NCBI GenBank assembly: GCA_019916065.1
Contig: CM034241.1
Location: forward strand, 5,805,920 to 5,869,919
Direction: 5' to 3'
Source: Vitellaria paradoxa
Taxonomy: Eukaryota; Streptophyta; Magnoliopsida; Ericales; Sapotaceae
Length of the DNA: 64,000 nt
The notes beneath the pieces are model-generated. The model was not told the DNA's origin and did not search any database. It saw only the letters and a list, made by a program, of their open reading frames with translations. Positions 22,791-35,814 of the stretch are shown in pieces (within the stretch, counting starts at the first letter, position 1; each line of letters starts with the position of its first letter). The position numbers and the translations under genes were made by a program.

Positions 22791-24270
22791 CACTTTTGTC
22801 TTTATTTGGATTGGCTTAGCTATGGCGGTTAATTTAAGAATTTATAATTTTTTTGCCTTTATTTTTTTATTTTTTTAATAAAATTTTAAAAAATATAATT
22901 AGAATCCAAATCTTTCAATAGAACATGGGTCCCCTTGAGTGATTTAAATTTAACTAATTTATGTCACAGACTACTCTTGTTGAATAAAATTTAAATACAA
23001 ATCAAACTCAAATAATTTGATTAATTTGATTTGTTTTACCTCATTAAAACTGTATTTGCATTAAAAATCTTTCTAAAAAGGGTATAAGAAGATTATTGGG
23101 TATTTAGTGTTTGGAGTGTTAAATTTTAGTTAAAAAAAAAAAGTCAAACAAAATTTGAACTATTAGGTATTTAGTGTATTTTTTGAAAAGTGTAAAAGAG
23201 TTGAAGAAACTGGAGAAAGTTGATAAAAGCTAGAAAAAATTGAAAAAAATTAGCATTTTTAGTTTGGAGAAGTTGGAGCAAAATTGAAAAAGGTTGGATA
23301 AAGTTATAGATTTTTTGTCAAATTTAACACTCTAAATGCACACTCAATTCGTGGAGAAAATTAATGAAAGAAAAAAATGAGCATTGAGAAATAAAAAATA
23401 ATTAAATTAAAAATTAATTTGTTGATAGATAATTTTTTATATTTTCTAATATACTTAAATAATAACATAAATTTAAAAATTTATATTTTTTTAGCCAAAA
23501 TCTTCAATTCAAAACACACACACTCTAAATGTCAATTCGTGAACATTTTCTTATTTCAATTTCTTGAGTGTCAAACATAGAAAAAAAAAAATGTGCTTTG
23601 CGTCCACCTTTAAATGTTGGCCCAATGTGAATATTCTGGTCTTAAAACCAAAAGATTGAATATTCTTTATCTCTTGATTATGACTTATTTAATATATATA
23701 GAGAGAGAGTCACATCCAACTATTTAGCTCTAAACAACTAAATTATTGAAAATCTACTTGAATTAGTGACATACAACAAGTGTTCACCCCCCCCTTCTCT
23801 TTTTGCAAGCAAATCGATAAAGGGATGACGTTTATATTAGTATGTATATATTTACATCAAATATATACATACTAATATTTTGGTGACTAAACAAAAAAAA
23901 TGACTAGATAATTGTTGGTAAAAAAATTATATATATATATATATATATATGACACATCTCAAATACTTCCAAGCATGGTGCTTGCTGAGCAAATATGAGA
24001 TCAGCTCCGAACATAACTATTCTCAATCATATCAATTGGATTCCACAATAAAGAATGTAAATCTTAATTTAAATGTAACTATAAATGAAAAATTATAATT
24101 AATTTAATTCATTTATTATAATATCATTACTTCAGTTAGTTGATTACTCATAAGTGACATTTGGAATGTTATCATATCTACTATTTAGCAAGTGCATTGA
24201 ATGCAATGTGTTGTGCAAGTAAACTGTCAATATAAATATATATAATTATTTTAATCATTTTTCTATTAAT
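22791..24270. other. AT-rich intergenic DNA
   Basis: It holds a (TA)n tract (about 23930-23950) and a near-palindrome of tatgtatatatttacatcaa type near 23845-23875. No gene is recognised. Confidence 0.4.
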
Positions 24271-24274
24271 TTAA

Positions 24275-24500
24275 TTTATTCTTTCAATCTATAAATAGCC
24301 TAAGAGATGCACTAACTAAGATATACTCACTTTGATCCGTTGAATTTTCTCTTATTATAGTTTATTCTGAGGTTAATCATTAACTTAAGTTTTGGAGTTT
24401 TTCATGTCGGAAACAACGTCCGACCCTCCTTTTCATTATTCTTTGTATTTTTAAATTACATAGAGTGAATTCATTTGCCATTGTGGGTACGTGCGCTGTA
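24275..24500 (+). repeat. Possible LTR R-U5 fragment
   Basis: A ctataaatagcc TATA-like box (24289-24300) is followed about 85 bp later by cttaagttttggagtttttc and catgtcggaaacaacgtccg. This arrangement resembles the R-U5 part of plant gypsy LTRs. No partner LTR, primer-binding site or internal domain is visible. Confidence 0.3.
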
Positions 24501-25235
24501 CATTAATGATTTAATTGTCAAATTAATCAGAGTTCAACTGCGATCATAAATATATTATAAATAAATTCAATTTGATATATAAATAAAATCAAACATTAAA
24601 GTCATTAAAAATTATCCAAAAATATTTTTCTAATATAATTTATTTTATAATGCCATTATCAGTTATTTTTTAACTAAAAAACTAATTGGTATTATAATAA
24701 CAATTAAATAGTAGTTTCATAAATATATTAATAACTTATAATGGCATTATTTTATAATAATAGTATTTTAATACATAGAAAAATAAAAATAAATAAATAA
24801 CAATTTCATTTTAATAAAATCATTGAATCGACTAATTTAAAAGAACTGTGAACTGGTGGTATAAGTCACTGCTATAACCATTATTTTTGGTTATTTAGAT
24901 TAATTTTTAAATTTAAATTATGAATCAAATCAATTGTTTAGACCAAATCACGAATTTATTGGTTCAATAAATTAGATTGATACAAGTTCTAAAACAATGA
25001 TATGTATATATGCATAGAGCAAGTATATTCATTTTAATTATAAAGAATAAAACTTTACAAAAGTAATTTATCCTCCAAAATTATGAATGATATAAATCAA
25101 AACATACTGCTTTCTTTTTTTTTTTTTTTTCCTCTTCCCAATTATCTTGCCTTTTCTCTGTCTCATTTTTTTTTTCTCTTTCTTTGAAGATCAACTTCCC
25201 TCTTCTTGCATTTTTCTACTTTCTCTATTTTTTTA

Positions 25236-25291
<56 letters not shown>

Positions 25292-25985
25292 TCTCTATAA
25301 ATGCACAAATATGACTTGATAATTAATCAAAAAACTATAAAAAATAATTGTCACTTTTTTTTTAAAGCATTAAACATTATATTATATTTTATAATTGAAA
25401 ACTCTGTCTCTAATATTACCAAATTCAAACCAACAATCAATTTTGTAGATGAAATGAATTCTAATCATAGTCTCAAATAATTATCACTTAAAATTCACTG
25501 ATTGCACGGTGGTGATTAGCAGTCACGAGCCCAGCTACCATGATTTTTTTTTTTGTCTAAAGCTTCAATCATTAGGAATTCGGGTCGAATTTGAAAAAGC
25601 TAACATTGCCGTTCATAATCTACAATCAGAATCATTAATTTTTAATTTAATAATTTAAATATATTTATATTTTTTTAAATTAAAATATAAATCGTTAACT
25701 TAAGATTTAACGGTTTAAATTAAAATCGCAGAATTAACATGCCTCCTTTTTCTATTGAAAAGGAACATCAAAGATAGGGATCATTAAATTAAAATTTAAT
25801 GATGCAGTTATGTTTATATTTTTTAATTTAAAAAATATATAAATAAATATAAATTATTAAATTTTAATTTAACCTCCCACATGTTATAGAGAGAGAGAGA
25901 GAGAGATAAAGGACCTGATGACAACTGGCACACTAGGGCAGGGGGAGAAGAGGAGTCAGGCGCGATGCGTGGCTAAATCTCTCGC
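24501..25985. other. AT-rich intergenic DNA with long (TA)n
   Basis: A (TA)n microsatellite of about 48 bp lies at about 25240-25288, a poly(T) run at about 25114-25130, and a GA run at about 25890-25906. Copies of the dispersed attaaattttaatttaac motif occur near 25640-25730 and 25785-25870. No gene is recognised. Confidence 0.45.
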
Positions 25986-26001
25986 CACACGAAGACTACT
26001 T

Positions 26002-26020
26002 TTTTTTTTTTTGGTAATTA
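26002..26020 (-). mobile_element. Ultra-short poly(A)-tailed retroposon scar with 15-bp target duplication
   Basis: acacgaagactactt occurs at 25987-26001 and again at 26021-26035, enclosing only a T run plus ggtaatta. On the minus strand this is a poly(A) tail preceded by a few bases, the expected product of target-primed reverse transcription that aborted almost immediately. Confidence 0.65.
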
Positions 26021-26035
26021 ACACGAAGACTACTT

Positions 26036-27396
26036 GCTCCCAGTTCTCCGCAATTTTTGACTTCGCGCGTGTCACTTTGACGAAAATCGGGTTTTACTTT
26101 ATTAGATTAAAACTTAATGATTTAAAAATATTTATATGTTTTTAATTTCAAAAAATATTTATATGTTTTTAATTTCAAAAAATATAATACTTTATTTAAA
26201 ATTATTTAATTTTTCAATAAAAATTAATTTAATTTAATTTTATTTAATTATATAAATAAAATTTTATTTATGAATCATATATTTAAATTTAAAAATTGAA
26301 TCAAATTGATTTAAGAGGTGTTTAGTCAGTCAAAACTAACTTAAACTCATCAACTTTTATTAACTTTTTTATATTTTTTCAATCAAATTTTGTCACATAT
26401 TACTTTACATTAATTTTTTTTTCACTTTGAGATAGATTTAAAATGACATAGAATCTCAAAATTTAATTTACGAAATAAAATCAAATTTAATTCACAAAGT
26501 TGTATTGTAATTTTAAATATAAGAATTAATAAAAATTTTTAGTTAACAAAATTAATTCCATCAAATTTACAATTTAAAATAACGTATAAATATATTTATA
26601 TAATTAAATTTTAATTCAACGATCCAAAAAAGTAGCGCTGGACTGAGCAGACAACTCAAGCGCTGTGAACTCGGAGTCCGGGGCGCCAACACCACGCTAT
26701 AACGTTGAGTTGTGAACGATTTTCACAAATTTGTACGTGCGCATATATATTTCTATTACTACGAGTTTTCGCTTCCGACCAAGAGGGAAGTTGTTTTCCT
26801 TCTTCTTTTTCTTCTTTTCCTTTGGGGGAGGAGGGGGAAGAAGTTCAATTCTACTCTATTTATGCGAGGCAATTCTATGATATTGGTGTAATTAGATAGA
26901 AGTCACATAGGTAGTAATTTTATTAATTTATTTTTAAAAGTTAATATATGTTAATAATCGAAACACATAAAGCTATTTGATAGGATATTTTAAAATATTA
27001 ATAAAACATAATTAATAATTTGAGATAAACATATTTGACGTAAATAATTATAAGCATTAATTACTTACAGAAATAATTATTGATAAGTGTACAAACTTGT
27101 CATGTGATTTTTATTTTTCTAGTACCTTAAATAAGTCTAACTAGTTAATAATCATGCGATTCGTATCTATTTAGATATCTAATCAACTGTTGAGCATATA
27201 TTTTAATAATTAATCAAATAGAGTTTAAATTGATTTTTAAAAAATTAAAAAAATCTTTAAAATTTTAATATATTCAAAATTTGATTTTTTACCTTCTATA
27301 TTACGAATAATTAAGTATATTGTTTCATATTATATTTATATTTTTATCACAATTAATTCATCTTAATTATAACGATATATTTCTCTTTTGTAAGAG

Positions 27397-27431
<35 letters not shown>

Positions 27432-28028
27432 ACATTGATTTTGATGAATAAGTGCATTGGGTGAAATATTGCTATTCGAAGTTTGTATCATCAATTTTGG
27501 GCAAGATATAGGTCTTATAATGGACTCCCCATTTAAAGACAACTTATATTTTTTTTTATTATTAAAAACTTCCATCGGTTTATAATTATATTTGTTGGGG
27601 CTTGCCCGTCGTCCTGAGCACAGACGTATCCTAAATTGCAACTCTACTAATATGAATCTCTGAGTAGAACACTAATACTCTCAAAATTGTAAATTTAGAT
27701 AAGAACTCTTAATAAGTAAAGCAGTTTTTTTTTTTAATTTTTTTTAATTACGTTCTAACTTTTATTTTGAGTACCCGTTTGGAAATGAAATTTTTAAAAT
27801 TTTTTGATAATTTTTTTGACAAAAGTTACCAGGTATAACTTCTTATACGTTTAGTAAAAATTTAAAATTTTTGGTAATTCTTAAAAATTTTCAGTAACTT
27901 CTGATTATTTAATAAAAAATTAAAAAATTTTCAAAAGTTTTTAGGATTTTTAATTGTTTGGTAAAAAAACAAGTTAAAGAAAATTTTAAAAATTTTTAAC
28001 AACTTTTAAAGTGTTCCTAAAATATTAA
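26036..28028. other. Intergenic DNA
   Basis: A GC-richer patch at about 26630-26700 and a short frame at 26705-26899 show no recognisable protein motif. A (TA)n tract lies at about 27399-27428. Nothing else is supported. Confidence 0.4.
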
Positions 28029-28347
28029 GGGGTCAATTGGTTTGTTTTTTTATTTTCTGTTTTCTGTTTTTATTTTCTATTTTTTATTTTATCTCATTTT
28101 TCATTTTGTGCTTCTAAAAATAAGGAAAACAACTCAAAATTTATTTGGTTACTTGTATTTTCAAAATTTGTTTTCGAAAATTGAAAATAAGTTTACACAT
28201 GAAATAAAAAATGATAAAAAGTTCGTTTTGAGAGTTTTTAACATAAAATAAGAAAAATAAAGCATTTTCTGTTTCTTCATTTTGAGATTTTTAACACATA
28301 AAACAAAAACAAAAAATACAAAATACAAAAGTAAACTAAATGTCACC
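28029..28347. mobile_element. MITE family M1, copy A (319 bp)
   Basis: Ends GGGGTCAATTGGTTTG and, from the other side, GGTGACATTTAGTTTAC are inverted repeats, flanked by TAA at 26-28 and 48-50 of the local hundreds (28026-28028, 28348-28350). The interior (cttctaaaaataaggaaaac, gttacttg, cattttgagatttttaacac) matches 46742-47062 and 47494-48161. Small frames within it on both strands are not genes. Confidence 0.85.
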
Positions 28348-30299
28348 TAAATTTTTTATTTCCAAACGGCCCAGAATCTTGTGAACACATTAAAAATAAG
28401 TTATGAGCAAAAATTGCAAACTTTTCTCATATTTATCATAACAAACGTAAGATATTTTCTTTCCAAGGTTGTCTATGGAAATATAATTATGATTTTGAAT
28501 TTGACGAATGACCATGAGGCGAAATATTCTCATTGCCTTTTTTTTTTTTTTTTCACGTGGCATTTTGTTTTGGCTTTCGAACAAAATAGGGGTTATCATA
28601 TGTGGCCACCGTTCGATAAAGCTTTGAAACTTATTCTCTAGCTTTCTCAATATGGTAATGATTGAATTGATTACAAATTTATGCTATGATTTATTTTGTA
28701 TCTATCATGAAAATTCGTATTCTAATTGCCTCAAACACCACACAATCCATCATAGATAAAGAATATTAAAGCCAAAAGTAAAAAATAAAATACCAAATTT
28801 AATGGAAAAACCTTGAATTAAAAACAATCTAAACCTCGAATCTTTCAATGTAAATACAATTTTGGTCGTAAAAATTTAATTTCATAATAATTTCAAATTT
28901 AATATCTATATATATATATATTATTGATTATTTGTTTAAAAAATCTGTACCCCTTAATTTTTAAAATTTTAAGGATCAATTGAATCAACAACCGTCGAAT
29001 TTATATCACCTGCAATTAAAAATTATTTGAATCACCAACAAATGAATAGTATGAAAAATTAGTGGAGAGAACTTTGTTATCTTGATTACAATTGTATCAT
29101 TTCATTTTGACAAGCGAAACAAATTTTCAATAGTTTAAAACAATTTAGTGTCAATACCTAATATTGATGTATCTAGAGAAAAAGGAAAGACTGATATCGA
29201 TTTCGATGTCAGTTATGTAACATTAAAGTAAGAGATTATTAGATTAAAATTTAATAGTTCAGATGTATTCATTTTTTTAACTTAAAAAAAATATAAAAAT
29301 GTATCTGAATCGTTGAACTCGATTTACCGCTATAGAGTTGACATCTAGATAGTTATAACTTTTTTTTTTTTTGGAAACCAAAAAAGTAACAATTCTTTAT
29401 ACCAATATTAATTATGAGCCAATCAACTCAATTGATTGGAGGTGGTTTTTTTTTTTTTTTTTTTTTGTGATGATTGATTTTAAAACGAATCTCTCCCTAA
29501 TTAGTCACACTTTTGATAATTTTTGATGTTATCAAAACAAAAAAAAGAAAAGAATATTTTTAAAATAAATACTGAAAATATTTGGACATTGAATTAGGAA
29601 ATCATAATTGAGAAGCAACTAATTAATTCATCTGCATATAAATCAAATATAGAAAAAAAAAACCTTATCCAATTCGGTTATTGTTTGTCAATCAATATAT
29701 ATATATATATATATATAACCATACAAACCACACATTGAATCTTTCAAGTTAACCTACATTAATTTTCCGTATCAAGAACAAACAATAGTATGGGAAATTA
29801 TTCATATGAATTAACAAAATGCCATTTTTTTAAAAGATTGCAAATGAAATAGCATTTTTATTTTATCATAAATTTGTTGTAACACATCTGAACAGTACTA
29901 AAATTAATCTTCCTGGGAAACTTTTGTTAAATATTTTTATTTTTATTTTTTTTTGACAAAAGTTTCATTCTCTTCTTATTTTTTAATATTTTTATTCGTA
30001 TTATTCATAGAAAAAAGAAATTGTAATTTTTAAAAAAAATATTTTTCCACTCGAATGTGAGTTATCCTGCCGTGAAGTATTTTTTTAAAATTTATTTTAA
30101 AATATGAATAAAATACTTAAAAATTACTAAAAATAAATTGAATTAAATTTTGATGAAAATTTCATATAAAAAAAGTAGGGAAAAATTAATTTTTTTGTAT
30201 TCTTCGTTTAGCCCAACTAATCCTCAGTTTTTTTTTTTTTTTCTTTTTTTCGTTTTTTGTTAAACACTTCCTTTGGGCATAGAGCGTCGTATTCATGTG
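28348..30299. other. AT-rich intergenic DNA upstream of the ACR9-like gene
   Basis: Poly(T) tracts (about 28540-28555, 29448-29466) and a (TA)n tract (about 29695-29717) are present, plus one copy of the dispersed attaaaatttaat motif (about 29236-29330). No gene is recognised. Confidence 0.4.
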
Positions 30300-30308
30300 T
30301 ATATATAG
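30300..30308 (+). promoter_or_regulatory. TATA box of the ACR9-like gene
   Basis: tatatatag stands about 450 bp upstream of the ATG at the transition from AT-rich flank to a more balanced leader. No ATG occurs between here and the start codon at 30761, as expected for a real 5' leader. The leader ends in a (GAA)n run (about 30729-30760) that touches the start codon. Confidence 0.5.
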
Positions 30309-30760
30309 TTCTTGTTGAACTTGGCTACTGAAAAACCAGGAAGCCAGCCGTCAGCCGAGACAAGAGAGTAGGGAGAGAGGGGACTTTTCGAAGCCGGCAA
30401 GAGTTTGAAAAATCCACCACGGAACCAAACGACAGTTCCAACAAAGAAGCAAAATCATACCAGTGAAGTATCACCAGAGACGGTCCTTTTCTTTCCAAAG
30501 AGAGTGGGAAAGAAAAAAAAAAAAAATTAAAATCACCCCAAAAAGCAGAGTCCTAATTTCTCTCCTAGTGGAAGTGGTCTTTCTTTCTTTCTTTCTTTCT
30601 TTTTATTAGTATCACCACAGGAGCTTTGATTTGGTGCATAGAACAGAGCAAACAAACAAAAAGAATAGTACCCAGTGTTGGCAAAGAACAGTTGAATCTC
30701 TCTGTTTGAAGATTTAATTGATTTGAAGGAGAAGAAGAAGAAGAAGAAGAAGAAGAAGAA

Positions 30761-31678
30761 ATGGGGATTTTATACGACGACTTGGTGATTGTGAAGCAGC
30801 CCGAGAAAGAAGGAGACCCAACTGTGATTACCGTGAATTGCCCTGACAAGACTGGCTTGGGTTGTGATCTCTGCCGTCTAATCCTGTTCTTTGGATTGAG
30901 CATTGCAAGAGTTGGTAAACCCCAATTTCATTCTCTCTCTCTCTCTCTCTCTCTGGCATCCACGAGTCAAATCCGTTCTGAGCTCTGAAAATCGTTGAAA
31001 AACATTAAAAATTTTTATGTAGGAGTTTTTTTTATCAAAATTTATCACTTTTAGTTACTCCAAACGCGTAGAATTTTTACAATCTCTTTCCTTAATATAT
31101 GTATACTTTTGAATATTTTGTTTTTGGGTTTTTGAACTGAATTATCGGTATTTGAGAATTTGTAGTTCTTAATTTGTAACCCATCAGGGGAAATGATTAT
31201 CTCTGGTATATGTGAAATATTTCATAGCATTTTGTTTCTCCAATTTGATGCTGAGGGGTAGTGGAATTATGCCTTTTTTTTTTTGGCTCTATTTGGTTTT
31301 GGGGAAGGAGTTATGGGTGCTTGATAGTTTTGGTATTTATTTATTTTTTTGGTTTCCTTGATTGTGTGGTGCAGATGTGTCTACAGATGGGAAATGGTGC
31401 TACATAGTGTTCTGGGTTATGGGAAAACCAACTACTAGATGGGATTTGTTGAAGAAGAGACTGAACGAGGTGTGCCCTTCTTGTTTTTCAGCTTCTGGGA
31501 TTTCCTTTTACCGATCCGAATTGCAGCCCCCCAAGCCTCCTGATGTTTTCCTCTTGAAGTTCTGTTGCTGTGACCGAAGAGGCCTTCTCCATGGTAATTT
31601 ATCCTAGCCATGTCTCGTGTCTGATTCTACCATTGTGAACTTTTCTTTCTGGGTTTATGTGGTTTTTCTTGGTTCAAG

Positions 31679-31714
<36 letters not shown>

Positions 31715-34700
31715 TAGCCACACTCTCTCACTCTCTATCTCTCTCTCACTCTCTCTCTCTCTCTCTCTTACAAAAGGAATCTTCTTTGTATAAAGCTATG
31801 TGTTCCACTAACTGATCTTAATGGGAGCCTGGACCTTTTTTTTTTTTTTAATTTTTTTAATTTTTTAGTTATTTTTCCATTGAGGTTAATATTAGGCCGA
31901 AGCATAGTTTGTAATTAGAATTTTGACATGGTAAAATCTTTATTCTGTTATTTATGTTCTGTTTGACTGCCAAGAAGCATAAGGGAGAGAAGAAAAATTA
32001 CCTTAAAAATAAGAAACAGAGAGAGAAAAAAAGGGAGGGGGGGAAGAAAAGAAAAGTTTCTTCCATTGGGGTTTGTGGCCCTCTTAAGTTTTCCAGACTT
32101 TCCCGAGGCTTTTTTGGTTATGAGCACTATGAATTACATAAACTAAACTCAACTTAGCCTATTCCCAACTAGCATTATGGATTACATGATAATCATAATT
32201 TTTTTGAGATACTTTGTATATGATTTTATATGATTCAGCACCCTCCATCCGCTTCTTCTTGTGCTGTTTGTTTGCTACTCAAGTTTTCAGTTTCTATCAT
32301 AATATTAGTAATTTTATCCATCACTTACTTATGGAGAAAATTTTGGGCAGATGTGACTGTGGTTCTTTGTGAGCTTGAGCTTACTATAAAGAGAGTGAAG
32401 GTATCTACCACCCCAGATGGCAGAGTGATTGACCTATTCTTTGTCACAGACACCAGGTTTTACATTCTTTACACCGTCCACATTGAAGTTTTTATAATTA
32501 TTTTGCATTTCATTTGTACTTCGCTTACACATTTATATTTGCCCCTATTTGTTTGAGTGGTCTTGGAATAATTTTACACACTTAGGCAATGTTTGTTTGG
32601 GAGATAAAATTTGGGAATTGGATAAGTAGCCTACCATTTTCGACCAAGTCGACTTTAGTCCTATGTTTGGTTTGCAGTATTACAACTCCAAATTAGATTT
32701 CATATCCCCGAAAATGGGGGGATAAGTAATACCATGGGGGATATGGTATTACTTATACCCCACCTCTAAAATTTGTTTCTCTGCCAAAATCTAAATGTTC
32801 AAAATTATTTCTTGTCACATCTCATGTCAAATCATATCTTTTATCCCACTTTATATCCCAAACACTAAAAAAAATAATCTCATATAAAAAATTAATCCTA
32901 TGTTATATTCAATCCCATATATTATTCCATGGTATAACTTATACCCCCATCATCCAATCACTCAAAACAAACATAGCCCTAGTGTTTGATTGCGGGATGT
33001 GGGTGGTGGGATTGGACTGATAACCCCATGGATCCTGCAAATCCAATGATTGTTTGTTTTCTGGCACTGGATATAGCATCAGTTCTGGATGGTATATCCC
33101 TGCAATACTGCTCTCATGTGATATTATGTATTCTTCATATTTGGATTTGTTTCTCGTTAAGGTTCAAGGGTATAAAATTATTTTCTATCTAATCACTGTC
33201 CCATTCCATATCCCATCAACTAAACACTAAAAAAAATAATTCCAATAAAAAAATTTAATCCCATATTATATCCAATCCCATAATATTACTTATCCTACAT
33301 CATCCTATGCTCCCAATCAAACTTAAATGGCATTGTTTCTACTTTACAATACTTCACTCTTTGTGAGTAAGTTGATAACATGGATATTATTGAAACAAGG
33401 CAGTCTGACTTAAAAAAAAAATTGAAAAATTTTTTGTTGAGTGAACATGTTTGATGCATTTCAACACAAATTTCTTGCCCTGCCCCTTATATCTGTGTCC
33501 TGAACTGAAACCGGTATGGTTAGTAACATAGGATAAATGATGGTTCACCCCATTCATAAGCAACAATCCTCCTCACTCATCATCATGCTCCCAATCAAAC
33601 TTAAACGGCATTGTTTCTACTTTACAATACTTCACTCTTTGTGAGTAAGTTGATAACATGGATATTATTGAAACAAGGCAGTCTGACTTAAAAAAAAAAT
33701 TGAAAAATTTTTTGTTGAGTGAACATGTTTGATGCATTTCAACACAAATTTCTTGCCCTGCCCCTTATATCTGTGTCCTGAACTGAAACCGGTATGGTTA
33801 GTAACATAGGATAAATGATGGTTCACCCCATTCATAAGCAACAATCCTCCTCACTCATCATCATTAAGGTCTTTGTGAAATTTGGCTACTAAGAACACTA
33901 GAAATGTGCTGTTGATTGGTTTTGAACAGGGATCATATAAAAACTGGTGATTGAGGACTTTATTAGTAAATAATCTCTGTGTGCATGTGTGTTTTACTGT
34001 TTCTTTATTTGAATGCATCCTCCAATTATATTATGCCATTGAAGTTTGATATATGCGGTCAGTTAGAACGTTATCTAAAATTGGAGTTAATGTGAATGGA
34101 CCTCATGGGACAGAGGAGAATGTTCCAAAATCCCATTGTGAAGACCTTGCTAATTTTTTTTTTTTAATGAAGTCGTGTTTATCTTGTTTTCATGAAGGGT
34201 GGCTTGGAGCAATAGTTAAGGTTGTTCCATTGTAATCTGGAGTCAAGAATTTAAACTTCGGAATTAGCCTTTTTGCTTACAGGGGGAATAATGCCTATAT
34301 TTGCCTTTTCTTAGAATCCTGTAATGTTAAGAGTCTTGTGCACTAAATTGTCCTTTCGAGTCATGTTTATCTTGTCCTTGACATTCTTGGACTTACAATT
34401 CATTTAATGTTGTCTCATGCAGGGAACTTCTGCATACAATCAAGAGACAGGAGGATACACATGATCAATTAAAATCTGTTCTAGGAGATGCCATGATTAG
34501 TTGTGAAATAGAAATGGTTGGGCCTGAAATCACTGCATGTTCTCAAGGGCCTTCATTTCTTCCTCCTGCAATCGCAGAAGACAATTTTAACTCGGTGCTC
34601 GATGAAAAACAAAGTGGATCTCACAACTCCAACAGTGTATCTATCGCAATGGATAACACCCTCAGTCCTGCTCATACGCTTGTCCAAATTGTTTGCCAGG

Positions 34701-35814
34701 ATCACAAAGGTCTCCTCTATGATATAATGAGAACTTTAAAGGATTACAATATCCAGGTGGATGGTTTTGGCGGTCAGATTTCATAAAGTAAGTTGTTAAA
34801 TTATGTGTTCTTGACATTAACATCTCATCTTGTGTACCAGATTTCTTACGGGCGCTTCACGACAAAACAGAAAAGAGACTGTGAATTGGACTTATTCATC
34901 ATGCAGGCAGATGGGAAGAAGATAGTGGACCCTAACCAGCAGATTGCATTGTGCTCTCGAATTCGGATGGAACTAATACGGCCTCTTAGAGTTGCTGTGG
35001 TGAACCGGGGCCCGGATACGGAACTGCTGGTAGCAAACCCCGTGGAGTTATCTGGCAAGGGCCGGCCTCTTGTTTTCTATGACATCACCCTTACTCTCAA
35101 GAAGCTCAACACTGGCATCTTTTCGGTAATTCTTGTTTCACTCACTATAGTAGCTCGTAATGGCATTAAAGTACCGTTTGGGAAAAAAAGCCGATAGCTG
35201 AGCTTTAGCCTTTTGGCTTTTTTTAAAATGACTAAATTTATCTTTTTACATTTTAAAATTCTTTTAAATCTTGAAGGCAAAAATGTCAAATTAACAAAAA
35301 GGTAAAAAAAACTAACTTTTTTCCCTTTCTAAACATTTAAAAACAAAAAAAAAAAAAAATTAACTTTTTAGTAGTTAGCTAGTAGCTAACTAAAAAGTTG
35401 ACTTTTTTTTCTTCCCAAACTCAACCTAATATTTGAAAATGGTTGGATTGTCCCTTATTTTCCTAAGTTCTGTTTGATTGCGCATTTTTTGAGTCCATGG
35501 TTGGATTCTCCCTTAACTTTTGGTTTGTGTTATGAAATGGTAAAAGATTTTCTTCTGAACCAGCTCCTTGAACTAGAAATGATGAGTTTTGCAATCATAC
35601 AAAGAACTCATGATCGGTAATATATATATATATATATATATATTTGATTTCTAAATTGATCAAATTGCATGTCCAGGCTGAGATTGGGAGGCATATGATT
35701 GGAGATCGGGAATGGGAAGTTTACAAAGTTTTACTTGATGAAGGTGATGGCTTGTCTGTTCCAAGGAGCCGGATTGAGGAAGCTGTTTGGAAGATGTTAA
35801 TGGGTTGGGAGTGA
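30761..35814 (+). CDS. ACR9: ACT-domain-repeat protein, ACR9/ACR10 type (411 aa)
   Basis: Six exons are read: 30761-30914, 31375-31593, 32351-32456, 34423-34756, 34841-35125 and 35677-35814. All have GT-AG borders and together give 412 codons including TGA. ACT domains bind small ligands such as amino acids; plant ACR proteins are four-ACT proteins without a catalytic domain and are thought to be amino-acid sensors or regulators. Visible ACT modules start at VITVNCPDKTGLGCDL (residues about 21-100), FLLKFCCCDRRGLLHD (about 110-160), LVQIVCQDHKGLLYDI (about 245-315) and a C-terminal module around GRPLVFYDITLTLKKL (about 340-405). The end EVYKVLLDEGDGLSVP, then MLMGWE, is typical of ACR9/ACR10, and the length fits. 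I cannot separate ACR9 from ACR10. Intron 4 is only 84 nt and begins gtggat, a weak donor. Introns 1, 2 and 3 hold microsatellites, MITEs and a 278-bp tandem duplication. Confidence 0.95.
31681..31768 (+). repeat. (CT)n microsatellite cluster in intron 2 of the ACR9-like gene
   Basis: Two CT runs (about 31681-31711 and 31724-31768) are separated by a short interruption. A smaller CT run lies in intron 1 at about 30934-30955. Confidence 0.85.
32585..32978. mobile_element. Probable MITE in intron 3 of the ACR9-like gene
   Basis: The left end GGCAATGTTTGTTTGGGAG pairs with the reverse complement of the right end (GGCTATGTTTGTTTTGAGTG). Flanking triplets are TTA (32582-32584) and CTA (32979-32981), compatible with a TTA-type duplication that has mutated once. 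The interior holds several ggtattacttatacccc-like repeats. Confidence 0.6.
32982..33325. mobile_element. Second MITE-like element abutting the first
   Basis: GTGTTTGATTGCGGGATG at the left resembles the reverse complement of the right end (AAGTTTGATTGGGAGCATAG). It begins immediately after the preceding element. Its right end overlaps the start of the 278-bp tandem duplication. Confidence 0.5.
33307..33862. repeat. 278-bp tandem duplication in intron 3
   Basis: Units 33307-33584 and 33585-33862 are almost identical (one clear difference, aaatgg against aaacgg). The second unit therefore repeats the tail of the MITE-like element at its start. Near-identity points to a recent event, or to a sequence-assembly duplication. 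Confidence 0.92.

Noticed and set aside
32230..32556. Frame of 108 codons in the ACR9-like gene
   Set aside because: It is exon 3 read through into both introns; only 32351-32456 is coding by splice signals and homology.
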